Virus record (IMG/VR): IMGVR_UViG_3300020190_000033 | Coordinates: 18,227 to 82,226 of that record | Length of the DNA: 64,000 nt | Direction: 5' to 3' (one strand) | DNA from: a virus | Shown here: positions 40,972 to 48,395 of the stretch, piece by piece | Layout: each line of letters opens with the position of its first letter | Numbering within the stretch: the first letter of the stretch is position 1 | Notes under the pieces: model-generated | Database searches by the model: none | The model's input: the letters and a program-made list of their open reading frames with translations, nothing else | What the model was told of the DNA's origin: nothing | Program-made: the position numbers and the translations under genes

Positions 40972-41390
40972 CTCAGGTCAAGTATCCATTTCTTACCTGA
41001 TCTTTCGCTCCATACCTTAAAGACATTTTGTACTAGCTTTTCCATATCTTCCACGGATAGTCCGTTTACAATGGCTAGGTGGGTCATGACGGAGACAACA
41101 TCTACCTTAAGGGCGAGCGTTCTACCTAAGTGTTTTGCCTTGTGGCAGAGCGGACACAAGGCAATAAGTCCCTCTAGCTTTTGGATATTCTTTTGGTCGT
41201 CATAAGACCAAATCTCATGACACTCGACAGGGTGTGTTGATCCTTTGCCGCCACACACCTCACAAACATAACCTGCCTTCTTGTAACACTCTTTCCGCAG
41301 TTTATCCCAACTTGATTTGGATAGATTGGCTTCATCTCTTAGGTTGTTCCCCCAACTTGATTTGGGGACAAGTTCTATATTCAGCTTCAT
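40950..41390 (-). CDS. HNH endonuclease, 146 aa
   Basis: Zinc-bound HNH motif: 'GYVCEVCGGKG' (Cys43, Cys46), 'VECHEIWSYDD' (His58) and 'LIALCPLCHKAKHLG' (Cys79, Cys82, His87). The N-terminus has the family's repeated 'PKSSWGNNLRD/SKSSWDKLRK'. It is a nicking or cutting endonuclease of the phage homing type. It sits with the HTH gene on the minus strand between plus-strand genes, consistent with a mobile insertion. Confidence 0.75.
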   Translation of the reverse strand: MKLNIELVPKSSWGNNLRDEANLSKSSWDKLRKECYKKAGYVCEVCGGKGSTHPVECHEIWSYDDQKNIQKLEGLIALCPLCHKAKHLGRTLALKVDVVSVMTHLAIVNGLSVEDMEKLVQNVFKVWSERSGKKWILDLSWLEGKL

Positions 41391-41772
41391 GGGATTAAGA
41401 CTCCTCCTTCAGGGCGGTAGTATCTTACTTATAACTATCCAATTTACGGAGCAAAGATTGAACCTACTAAGGCACACCAAGTTTAGGCTCAAGGCTGATA
41501 TGGAGTTTATCACCACGGCTGAGATGGGCGATCTTCATGTGATTCTTCTACAGGATGAAACCGATCACCTTAGCGTGAAGTCACAGGACTTACTTACACG
41601 CAAAGAAATGGATTTATCTGTGTCGCATCTTAAGGAGAAGTTTATTTACACAGGTTGCCCTGCTAACCTGCGTTACCTGATGGACTTTATCCGTCATGAG
41701 GGGCAGGAACCCTGCTCTCAATCGGATAAGTTCGCATTAGCGACTCAGTTAGAGTCGCTGTGGGTCAAGTAA
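41389..41772 (+). CDS. Unknown protein, up to 127 aa
   Basis: The C-terminal ~65 residues ('LSVSHLKEKFIYTGCPANLRYLMDFIRHEGQEPCSQSDKFALATQLESLWVK') look real. The start is unclear: the ATG at 41389 overlaps the HNH start and has no ribosome-binding site, and an ATG at 41500 is an alternative. It lies between divergent and convergent minus-strand genes. No family recognised. Confidence 0.5.
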   Translation: MGLRLLLQGGSILLITIQFTEQRLNLLRHTKFRLKADMEFITTAEMGDLHVILLQDETDHLSVKSQDLLTRKEMDLSVSHLKEKFIYTGCPANLRYLMDFIRHEGQEPCSQSDKFALATQLESLWVK

Positions 41773-41944
41773 GAGAGTATCCCTTACTGAGGTAAAGGAC
41801 AACCAAGTCCTCAATATCATCCTCCTTGATTGGCTTGATGGTGATTTTCCCCTTGCTCAAGTCGCCAATCATCATGTCTATGTGACCATCCTCCATCGAC
41901 ATAAATGACACCCATTGCCCACCCTTCTTTAACCGAATATCCAT
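41765..41944 (-). CDS. Small protein, 59 aa
   Basis: AAGGAG stands before the ATG at 41944, which is preferred over much longer upstream readings that are low-complexity. 'MDIRLKKGGQWVSFMSMEDGHIDMMIGDLSKGKITIKPIKEDDIEDLVVLYLSKGYSLT' is a compact alpha/beta sequence. Function unknown. Confidence 0.58.
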   Translation of the reverse strand: MDIRLKKGGQWVSFMSMEDGHIDMMIGDLSKGKITIKPIKEDDIEDLVVLYLSKGYSLT

Positions 41945-41981
41945 CTTAGTACTCCTTGTGAGTGACACGCTACTAATAATG

Positions 41982-42158
41982 GATAAACCGATATGGGATA
42001 CGAACATGACGGAAAAAAAGACGAAGAGAGAAGAAAAGAAGCTGAAGTACCTAGCCAAGTTAGAACAGCTAAGGGAAAAGGAAAGATTGTTATTGGAGTA
42101 TCTAGCTTGGCTAGAGAGGAATAACCCACCAATCATCAAAGGCACCGATGTCGATTAG
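41982..42158 (+). CDS. Small coiled-coil protein, 58 aa
   Basis: Strongly helical and charged ('KTKREEKKLKYLAKLEQLREKERLLLEYLAWLERN'), predicted coiled coil over residues ~10-45. Starts at a GTG (~41958) and ATGs at 41982 and 42006 are all possible, none with a strong ribosome-binding site. It overlaps the 3' end of the GIY-YIG-like gene by 48 nt. Real coding is likely from composition but not certain. Confidence 0.42.
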   Translation, partial: DKPIWDTNMTEKKTKREEKKLKYLAKLEQLREKERLLLEYLAWLERNNPPIIKGTDVD

Positions 42159-42461
42159 TTCATAGATGTCATCGGGGATATAAGAGACGCAATCATGGGA
42201 GAACCATTCTCCGCTGAGACGGAAATCTTTTAGATGTTCATGTAGGTAGCGTTCTCTCCACGCCCAACCCTGAAAGAAGGCTATGAGACGCAGTTCTTCG
42301 CCATTCCCTGTTTGTAGTTCTCGTATGCGTTTATGTGGGTCTTTAGCCCGACCTATTTTGATGTGTCCCGTCTTATGAGATTGGATAAAATAAAGGTAGT
42401 CAGAGCCTTTTTTTTGAATTTGTCTTTGTAGGTGCAGGGATTTTAGGATATTTGAGTCCAT
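42111..42461 (-). CDS. GIY-YIG/T5orf172-like protein, 116 aa
   Basis: 'SDYLYFIQSHKTGHIKIGRAKDPHKRIRELQTGNGEELRLIAFFQG' followed by 'RERYLHEHLKDFRLSGEWF' matches the T5orf172/MUG113 branch of the GIY-YIG nuclease superfamily: a Y-x-Y...I-K-I-G core, a catalytic-type Arg in 'KRIREL' and the E-x-x-(L/H) helix. Nuclease activity is possible, but many members are uncharacterised. It is downstream of the replicative helicase on the same strand. Confidence 0.7.
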   Translation of the reverse strand: MDSNILKSLHLQRQIQKKGSDYLYFIQSHKTGHIKIGRAKDPHKRIRELQTGNGEELRLIAFFQGWAWRERYLHEHLKDFRLSGEWFSHDCVSYIPDDIYELIDIGAFDDWWVIPL

Positions 42462-42464
42462 GCT

Positions 42465-44015
42465 TCAGAGGTCTTCCATGAGGTCTTCGAGGGGGTCTTT
42501 TTCTTTCTTAGAGGATTTGGGATTGGGCTTTTGATTATTTTTAGGTTTAGGGGAAGATTGAAACTGAAGGGGCATATCGAGGATACGCCCATAAGGCCAG
42601 GCGACCTGAGCTTCAAACTCTTCAAATGGAGCTTGATCACGAGACTTCAGACATTGGTATTTGATGCAGGACTTTTCCTTCATATCATCACCGAACCAAT
42701 TGGAGATGACCACATCTGCGGAGCGTTCGGCTTCGTTTGCATAGCTAAGGTGTGTGAGGTTGTAAGAACCACCATTCTTCTCTGCGGCTTTATAACCTTC
42801 ACGGCTAATCTGAAACAGACAAAGGATAGGGACACCTTCTCCTTTGTTGAAACCCAAAGCGGTCTTCTTCAGATCACGGATAACTTCATTCAATCTATCC
42901 GTAGTACTCGACACCCATTTACGAGGAGAGAGCAAAAGGGCATGGTCAACCACGATCATTTTAACAGGTTCGCTTTGTGCCAAAATCTCTGCTTTTGTGC
43001 GGAGGTTTTCCACCGTGAAATCGAGCGTGTTGGGATCAGCTACCTCAAAACGGATACTGCCGTAAATACCCTCTTTAACACCCTGATCAAGGTCTTGCGT
43101 AACATCACGCAAAAACGCTTCTTCATCAGGGGTCAATAAGCCCGTCTTGATGCGTTGAGGGTCTATTCCTACATCAGGGTTCTGCGTCTGTTGGATACCT
43201 AGAGCCATGCGTTTTGCTCTAAATTTGGGGTGCATGGAGTGGTAGATGTACAACATTCTACGACATTGATTGTAGTGCATCTCAAGCGAAAAATATATCG
43301 TGTTTGTTCCACCATATACGGCTTGGTTATAAACCCAATTCATAGCTGATGTGGACTTCATGTGTCCTGTAAACGCGGCTAGTATATACAATTCCTTCTT
43401 TCTAAACCCACCCAATGCAGAGTCAATAATGGATAGTCCTGTAATGGGTAGTTTTTCGACCTTTACATCTTTGGCTCTCTGATATTCCTCCCAAAAGTCA
43501 GCACTATCTGATAGAGCTTCCCCACCGAGACTTCCACCAAAAGTCGGCGTATTAATTTTCCCTATCTCAGATACAAGGAAGTTGCTTGCATCTCTAGCCC
43601 CTTTCAGGAGCCTTTTCTTCTTCCCCCCATCTTCTTTCACCTCTAGCCCCGACTTGGCGATGGTTTTAGCTTCTGCCATAGCTGTAGCTAGTTGTACTTG
43701 TCGAGCCTCCTCCACCTTACGCTCCACCTCCAACATAAAGTCCCCTCTATACAAAGGGGCGGAAGTGGCTAACTGCGTGACCTTATCTACTTCATCAAAG
43801 CCTTGATTGGCATTGAAGTGATCAATAAGTGTCTCTTGTGTGGGCAGATGCCCATGTATCCGTACAAAGGTTTGGATAAAATCATAAATATTGGTCTCGG
43901 CAGGGTCGGGGAAAACATAAATGCTTCCCCTGAGAGAACAATAGCTCTGAAACATCAGATTAGTGTCGTCCCCAACTCTTGGGTCGGGAAGGATACTTCT
44001 TAAGATTTTACTCAC
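42465..44015 (-). CDS. DnaB-like replicative helicase, 516 aa
   Basis: RecA-fold hexameric helicase unwinding DNA at the fork. Seen: 'ITGLSIIDSALGGFRKKELYILAAFTGHMKST' leads into the P-loop (Gly217-His-Met-Lys220-Ser221-Thr222), 'TIYFSLEMHYNQCRRML' (motif H1a-like, Glu), 'KMIVVDHALLL' (Walker B, Asp357) and 'VPILCLFQISREGY' (H3). The P-loop is unusual because Met replaces the glycine that normally precedes the lysine. An N-terminal domain of ~185 residues fits helicase/primase contacts. The C-terminal ~35 residues are Pro/Lys/Asp-rich and disordered. It overlaps the upstream loader-like gene by 4 nt. Confidence 0.82.
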   Translation of the reverse strand: MSKILRSILPDPRVGDDTNLMFQSYCSLRGSIYVFPDPAETNIYDFIQTFVRIHGHLPTQETLIDHFNANQGFDEVDKVTQLATSAPLYRGDFMLEVERKVEEARQVQLATAMAEAKTIAKSGLEVKEDGGKKKRLLKGARDASNFLVSEIGKINTPTFGGSLGGEALSDSADFWEEYQRAKDVKVEKLPITGLSIIDSALGGFRKKELYILAAFTGHMKSTSAMNWVYNQAVYGGTNTIYFSLEMHYNQCRRMLYIYHSMHPKFRAKRMALGIQQTQNPDVGIDPQRIKTGLLTPDEEAFLRDVTQDLDQGVKEGIYGSIRFEVADPNTLDFTVENLRTKAEILAQSEPVKMIVVDHALLLSPRKWVSSTTDRLNEVIRDLKKTALGFNKGEGVPILCLFQISREGYKAAEKNGGSYNLTHLSYANEAERSADVVISNWFGDDMKEKSCIKYQCLKSRDQAPFEEFEAQVAWPYGRILDMPLQFQSSPKPKNNQKPNPKSSKKEKDPLEDLMEDL

Positions 44016-44734
44016 GATAACCGCACTCTCTTATGTGTCGCCTCAGGTAAAGCATAAGTGCTAGCCGAGGGCTCATTGGATAACCCCTGTACCCTTGTGG
44101 TTGGGGTTATCTGCTCATTGATGCTTAAACGAATCCGTTCCCATCCACTTATAGTATCCTCCACAGCACGGCTCCATGAGAGATGTCCCTCTTGAAGGGG
44201 CTTCGTGGGCTCTTCTACTATCCAAGTCGGCTTGTGTAAATGATTACGCAACTCAATTGTCTCGACTAACACCTCTGACATTGCAGAGTTCCTTGCCCTT
44301 TTCACACCCAAACGGATAATAAGTAAATGCGGACTCTCAGCTAAGTCCTCAAGGGAAGAAACCATCAAGTCCCTTTTGTAATCGGGATCGGCTATCTCTG
44401 AAGAGTTTAAATTCGCTAACCAAGCTGACATAAGCGTAGCATCATTTACTACCTTCACAAACGCTTGTGGTTTACGCCAATCAGCAAGCGATGACCTAAG
44501 TGATACCTGCAACGCGGGTATCTCGGCATTGATCAACAAACACTCATCTATCTTGCCGCACAACATAGATTTCTTTTTGATCGGAACCTTGGATAAGTTC
44601 GTCCACGCCTTTTCCGCTTGTTGATCTAATGCCCTATTGAACACACACTCGCATTGGATAGCCCTTGGTATCCCATAAGCCCCCTCTTCGGTTTGTGTGT
44701 ATCCAAAACCATTACACTTCTTACAAGTCGTCAT
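44012..44734 (-). CDS. Zinc-ribbon protein, possible degenerate DnaC-type helicase loader, 240 aa
   Basis: The N-terminal 'CKKCNGFGY...AIQCEC' is a four-cysteine knuckle, as found in some phage and Gram-positive DnaC/DnaI-type loaders. A later stretch 'HLLIIRLGVKRARNSAMSEVLVETIELRNHLHKPTWIVEEP' has the layout of the Walker B and sensor region of DnaC-like AAA+ proteins, but no P-loop is present. Position immediately upstream of the helicase, with a 4-nt overlap, supports a loader or helicase-partner role. Loss of ATP binding is an inference from the missing P-loop. Confidence 0.58.
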   Translation of the reverse strand: MTTCKKCNGFGYTQTEEGAYGIPRAIQCECVFNRALDQQAEKAWTNLSKVPIKKKSMLCGKIDECLLINAEIPALQVSLRSSLADWRKPQAFVKVVNDATLMSAWLANLNSSEIADPDYKRDLMVSSLEDLAESPHLLIIRLGVKRARNSAMSEVLVETIELRNHLHKPTWIVEEPTKPLQEGHLSWSRAVEDTISGWERIRLSINEQITPTTRVQGLSNEPSASTYALPEATHKRVRLS

Positions 44735-44811
44735 CTACGCCTCCTTTTGTGCGTGTCCCTTCGCTTCATTATAGACCTACACCCCACCTGCTCTATCATT
44801 TATCGCTCCCT

Positions 44812-44913
44812 ACCAAAAGATCATTATTTTTCTTCTTGCCGAATAGATACCCCCCATACCTTTTGCGATAGTTTATTTATATCCCCTCCAAGTCATCAAT
44901 GGATAACCCTTAT
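44812..44913 (+). repeat. 102-bp direct repeat, copy 1 (leader of the 44927 gene)
   Basis: This block recurs at 45678-45779 with about 2 mismatches. It contains AAAAGATCATTATTTTTC, CCGAATAGATACCCCCCATACC, GTTTATTTATAT and CCCTCCAAGTCATCAATGG (shown in parts). It ends 13 nt before the ATG of the 44927 gene. On the minus strand the octamer TATAAATA occurs at 44874-44881, 140 nt upstream of the 44734 gene. Confidence 0.85.
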
Positions 44914-44926
44914 GGAGACCAGGATC

Positions 44927-45661
44927 ATGATAAGAAGAACCAAGATGTTTAGAACCGCATCCTCATCAGATTTTACTGCTATTGGCTATGGGTCAGACGC
45001 TCGGTCTGTATTCCGTGAACTTGTACAAGATGCTCAAGATGACTATGGTAGCGGCGGAAATACGGGAACTATTGCTGAAAAGGATAGCTATAAGATAGTT
45101 GCGGAGCCTATGACTCAAGCCCAAGCATATAAATACGCAGATCAACATATAAGTGAATATGACAAGTATGGTCCCGCAGGTTGTATTCCCATAGTTGAAT
45201 CAAAGGTTGTTGCACAGAAAGAATTTGAGGTTAAAGTTAAAGCAAAGACTAGAGAGGAGGCAATGAATATTGTTTCAGAACAGCTCAAAACGGGGCAAAA
45301 GCGAGCTGGCACCACAATAGAAGTTAATTTTACTAATGTTACTATGACAACACCCGCAAGCAAAGGAACAGTTGATGGGTCGCCATCAACTGTTGGCACC
45401 AAATACATGATTGAGGGGTGGGAGGCACATCCAAGGAAGTTTTCGACAAAGCGAGAAGCTATTGAACATTATATGGCGTTTGCGGGAAGCCCAAGTTGGG
45501 ATAATAGACCTTGTACCTTAGTGAAGGTGGAATCGCTAACTGTATTATCTTATGTGCCTTCGGCTAAACTCCCTACTTTTACTTTAAAAGGAAAAAGGGT
45601 TCAAGTCATCTTAGATACAAAAATTAAGGGGTTTTTGTTCTTTGGTTGGGCAGCAGATTAA
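44927..45661 (+). CDS. Large-phage conserved-type protein with tag-like start, 244 aa
   Basis: The N-terminus 'MIRRTKMFRTASSSDFTAIGYGSDAR' is followed by 'FRELVQDAQDDYGSGGNTGTIAEKDSYKIV' and 'ISEYDKYGPAGCIPI', a combination I recall from many small proteins of large phages. The C-terminal part is an alpha/beta domain ('KEFEVKVKAKTREEAMNIVSEQLK', 'SYVPSAKLPTFTLKGKRVQVILDTKIKGFLFFGWAAD'). The start is set by the shared leader and GGAG. The first residues copy the 'MIRRT' of the tag genes. Function unknown. Confidence 0.68.
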   Translation: MIRRTKMFRTASSSDFTAIGYGSDARSVFRELVQDAQDDYGSGGNTGTIAEKDSYKIVAEPMTQAQAYKYADQHISEYDKYGPAGCIPIVESKVVAQKEFEVKVKAKTREEAMNIVSEQLKTGQKRAGTTIEVNFTNVTMTTPASKGTVDGSPSTVGTKYMIEGWEAHPRKFSTKREAIEHYMAFAGSPSWDNRPCTLVKVESLTVLSYVPSAKLPTFTLKGKRVQVILDTKIKGFLFFGWAAD

Positions 45662-45679
45662 GTGCTGTTTATGCAGCAC
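45662..45679 (+). terminator. Hairpin after the 44927 gene, possible terminator
   Basis: GTGCTG and CAGCAC form a perfect 6-bp stem with loop TTTATG directly after the stop codon. No T-run follows immediately, so termination efficiency is doubtful; it could also be the upstream edge of the duplicated leader. Confidence 0.35.
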
Positions 45680-45779
45680 CAAAAGATCATTATTTTTCTT
45701 CTTGCCGAATAGATACCCCCCATACCTTTTGCGATTGTTTATTTATATCCCCTCCAAGTCATCAATGGATAACCCCTAT
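45678..45779 (+). repeat. 102-bp direct repeat, copy 2 (leader of the 45805 gene)
   Basis: Second copy of the block at 44812-44913, offset 866 bp. Immediately downstream the conserved tag-gene leader continues: CCCTATCCATTAATCC, TTTGGAG and the ATG at 45805. The duplication therefore carries a whole promoter and leader region. Confidence 0.85.
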
Positions 45780-45804
45780 CCATTAATCCTTTGGAGATTT
45801 GATC

Positions 45805-46242
45805 ATGATCAGAAGAACTGCAAGTGAAGTTCTAAGAAGCCTTGAGGCTCGCGTTGCTCGCCTCGAAGGTCGTACTGCCAGCCGCAGAACTGCTTTCGGT
45901 AAGAGTGTCTATAAAGGCAAATACGGGGCGATGCTTTATATCACTCAGGTTTCAAAACTTATGGCGGAGCAATGGAATATCTTACACCCTGAGGACTTCG
46001 TAAGCGGTCGTCAGATTGAAAGCCTTTTTTCAAAGTATATTGACAGCCGTGTCAAAGTTCAGTTGTTTGACATCGCTATTCTTGAAGGAAGGTATACAGC
46101 CACAGGTGATGCTGGGCTTGAAGTTACATTTGAGCCGGATTTATATGATATGCCTCAATTGCCAGGGAGGCAGAAATTTACACTAAGTTATGAGATGGAT
46201 AGAGGGGATATTATGGGCAGCCTAGAAATTCGACCCGCTTAG
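45805..46242 (+). CDS. Tagged protein, 145 aa
   Basis: The clearest copy of the tag: 'RRTASEVLRSLEARVARLE' then 'GRTASRRTA'. The body ('VYKGKYGAMLYITQVSKLMAEQWNILHPEDFVSGRQIESLFSKYIDSRVKVQLFDIAILEG...LEVTFEPDLYDMPQLPG') is an alpha/beta domain ending in strands, similar in size to that of the 29235 protein. The ATG at 45805 follows TTTGGAG. Function unknown. Confidence 0.7.
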   Translation: MIRRTASEVLRSLEARVARLEGRTASRRTAFGKSVYKGKYGAMLYITQVSKLMAEQWNILHPEDFVSGRQIESLFSKYIDSRVKVQLFDIAILEGRYTATGDAGLEVTFEPDLYDMPQLPGRQKFTLSYEMDRGDIMGSLEIRPA

Positions 46243-46283
46243 AGACATATACCCGAGATGTTTGGCGGTCGTTAATGCACCGA

Positions 46284-47885
46284 TCACTTGACGCGGATAA
46301 AGTCCTTAGCATCCTCTAGAAGCCCATCGAAGATATCGGATAGCTCGGACTGACCGAACTCAACTACGGCATCTTCCTCGCCATCTTCTTTCAGACGCTT
46401 TCCAAGTACGGCTTCAATGAGTCCCATCTTAGCCTTGAGGGTTTTCATAACACGCTCATCTATGGTCTTAGGAGCACATAGGTGATAGCTATAAACCTTA
46501 TCATGTATAGACCCAATACGAATCATGCGTCCGACAATCTGTAGGTAGTCGCCAGCAGACCAAGGCGTATCGTAAAAGATGACGGCTTTGGCGAGCTGTA
46601 GGTTCACACCTTCCGCCGCCGCCATCGTGATCAAACAGATGGTGACATCAGACTTGGGGTCTTGAAACTTCTGTTGAGAGATGAGTCGTTGTTCTCCCGA
46701 CTCCTCACCTGTGATGCGGCAGGTTTTAATGCCTTTGGATTCTAGTTCTCCCTCAAGGATATCTATCATGCCTCTAAAGCGAGAGAAGATGATAACCTTC
46801 TCACCCTCCAACTCAGTATCCAATAGATCATGTAGGGTTTCAAGTTTCCCTGAGTCGCCTTCTACATCGACAAGGGCGGGGTGATTTACGATTTGTTGAC
46901 ATATCGTCACGGATGTGAGCTTTGACACTTCCCTTTCAGAAAGTTCACCTGTGGTCTTATCCAAATACTCCAACAATCCATTAAGGGCTTCCTTGTATTT
47001 ATCCTTTTGGATATTGGATAGATCACATTCAACGATTTTGGTGGTGAGTGGGGGTAGTTCTTTTGCGACTTCGTGTTTGGGTCTGCCGATAAAATAAGGG
47101 TCGATGTGTTCCCGAAAAGACTCAATATCTTTCTTGCGATGTCCGACAACGATTTGGATACGCCTTCGGGAGCCAGGGATAGATTGTTCCCTAGTGACGC
47201 AGTAATCACGCATGAACTGCGTTTTGGTAGTAAAGAGATCAGGTACGGTGACCTTGTAAATAGCCCATGCTTCCATGAGTCTATTTTTGATGATAGTCGC
47301 GGATAAAGACCACACACGCTCTGCGGCACCTGCGATGTGTTTACACACTTGATGAACTTGAGCGGTGTCGTTTTTAAAGGCTGTGGCTTCATCGAAGATG
47401 ACGACATGACCGACCATGGGTTGTAGCCGTTCAAAGTCTTGAACGGCAGTACGGTAGCCCATAATCAACACCTTAGGTCCTGTTGCTGAGAGATAGGCAT
47501 CATAAACCTTCTCACGCTTGGCTTTGGTGCCTAAGACTTTAAAGACTTGAACCCCTGTGGTGAAGCGGTCGAACTCCGACTCCCATTGACCAACGGCACT
47601 CTTGGTGGTGCAAATGATGGCAGGAATATCAGGGCGTTTATCCCAAAGATAAGAAAGGGCTGCGATAGACTGAAGCGTCTTGCCAAGACCCGTGTCATCT
47701 CCAAGTACAAACCTTGGCATCGCCAACAAGTGCAAGATGCCCTGCACCTGATATTGACGAAGAGTCAACTCTTGACCCGTTGGGAGATGCGTTCTGAGAA
47801 TCTTGGAAACGGGCGGCTTCAGATTATCCTTTGTTCTTATCTCACGCAGTTTTTCTATTGTGGCGAGTAGCTTCTTGTCCTGCAT
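46284..47885 (-). CDS. SNF2-type DNA helicase/translocase, 533 aa
   Basis: Superfamily 2 ATPase. Seen: Q-type 'LRQYQVQGILHLL', Walker A 'LGDDTGLGKTLQ' (residues 62-72), Walker B 'VVIFDEATAFKN' (DEAT 165-168), motif III 'VWSLSATIIKNRL', and in the C-lobe 'KVIIFSRFRGMIDILE', 'LITMAAAEGVNLQLAKAVIFYD' and motif VI 'QIVGRMIRIG' (449-458). This is the SNF2/RapA-like layout of dsDNA translocases used in phage recombination or repair (for example T4 UvsW is a related type). It lies upstream of the tag genes on the opposite strand. An RBS (GGAG) is present. Confidence 0.85.
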   Translation of the reverse strand: MQDKKLLATIEKLREIRTKDNLKPPVSKILRTHLPTGQELTLRQYQVQGILHLLAMPRFVLGDDTGLGKTLQSIAALSYLWDKRPDIPAIICTTKSAVGQWESEFDRFTTGVQVFKVLGTKAKREKVYDAYLSATGPKVLIMGYRTAVQDFERLQPMVGHVVIFDEATAFKNDTAQVHQVCKHIAGAAERVWSLSATIIKNRLMEAWAIYKVTVPDLFTTKTQFMRDYCVTREQSIPGSRRRIQIVVGHRKKDIESFREHIDPYFIGRPKHEVAKELPPLTTKIVECDLSNIQKDKYKEALNGLLEYLDKTTGELSEREVSKLTSVTICQQIVNHPALVDVEGDSGKLETLHDLLDTELEGEKVIIFSRFRGMIDILEGELESKGIKTCRITGEESGEQRLISQQKFQDPKSDVTICLITMAAAEGVNLQLAKAVIFYDTPWSAGDYLQIVGRMIRIGSIHDKVYSYHLCAPKTIDERVMKTLKAKMGLIEAVLGKRLKEDGEEDAVVEFGQSELSDIFDGLLEDAKDFIRVK

Positions 47886-47935
47886 CTTGTTTCTTCTCCA
47901 TAGGTGTCTCTCTCCCCTCTACCTATAGATATCCA

Positions 47936-48391
47936 TTAAGGGAAAAGCACCCGCAGGAGGCTGATGTACTCGTAAGAGTGTTTGATGTTCATCTTAAGTT
48001 GTGCCATCTGTATACGGATAACCGACATCTCTACACTACCCGCCGCTATCCATAACCTTGCGTATGCCTTGCTTGCCCACTCCGTAAATATCCACCTACA
48101 AATATTGGATAACAGCTTTAACGCTGCTCGTTCTTCTTGTGGTGTGATGTTTTGAACTTTTCCGGGCTTGAAGTATTCAGAAGCTATTTGCCCTAGATAA
48201 CGGGTTTCTTGTGAATACCTACTCATGTAAGAAGGGAGCTTGCCGCTTATCCAATAGCGATAAGCGATTGTAATCTCACGCTCACTCGCCCCTGACTTCT
48301 TGGACATATCCAAAACACCCTGAAAAGCGAGCGGAACTAGAGCCTTAAAGGACTCGACCACTCTTAGAGTTCTCTTTTGGATGATGTCCAT
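47936..48391 (-). CDS. Unknown helical protein, 151 aa
   Basis: The ATG at 48391 follows the stop of the upstream gene by 4 nt; an in-frame TTG at 48406 is less likely. 'MDIIQKRTLRVVESFKALVPLAFQGVLDMSKKSGASEREITIAYRYWISGKLPSYMSRYSQETRYLGQIASEYFKPGKV' is mostly helical. No family recognised. It is part of a two-gene unit with the 48396 gene. Confidence 0.58.
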   Translation of the reverse strand: MDIIQKRTLRVVESFKALVPLAFQGVLDMSKKSGASEREITIAYRYWISGKLPSYMSRYSQETRYLGQIASEYFKPGKVQNITPQEERAALKLLSNICRWIFTEWASKAYARLWIAAGSVEMSVIRIQMAQLKMNIKHSYEYISLLRVLFP

Positions 48392-48395
48392 CAGC

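Noticed and set aside
41945-42145. Longer version of the minus-strand gene ending at 41765
   Set aside because: The extra N-terminus is Ser/Phe-rich low complexity, and AAGGAG sits exactly before the ATG at 41944.
44874-44881. TATAAATA on the minus strand as a promoter for the helicase operon
   Set aside because: It belongs to a duplicated leader whose second copy would point antisense, so the plus-strand reading is preferred.
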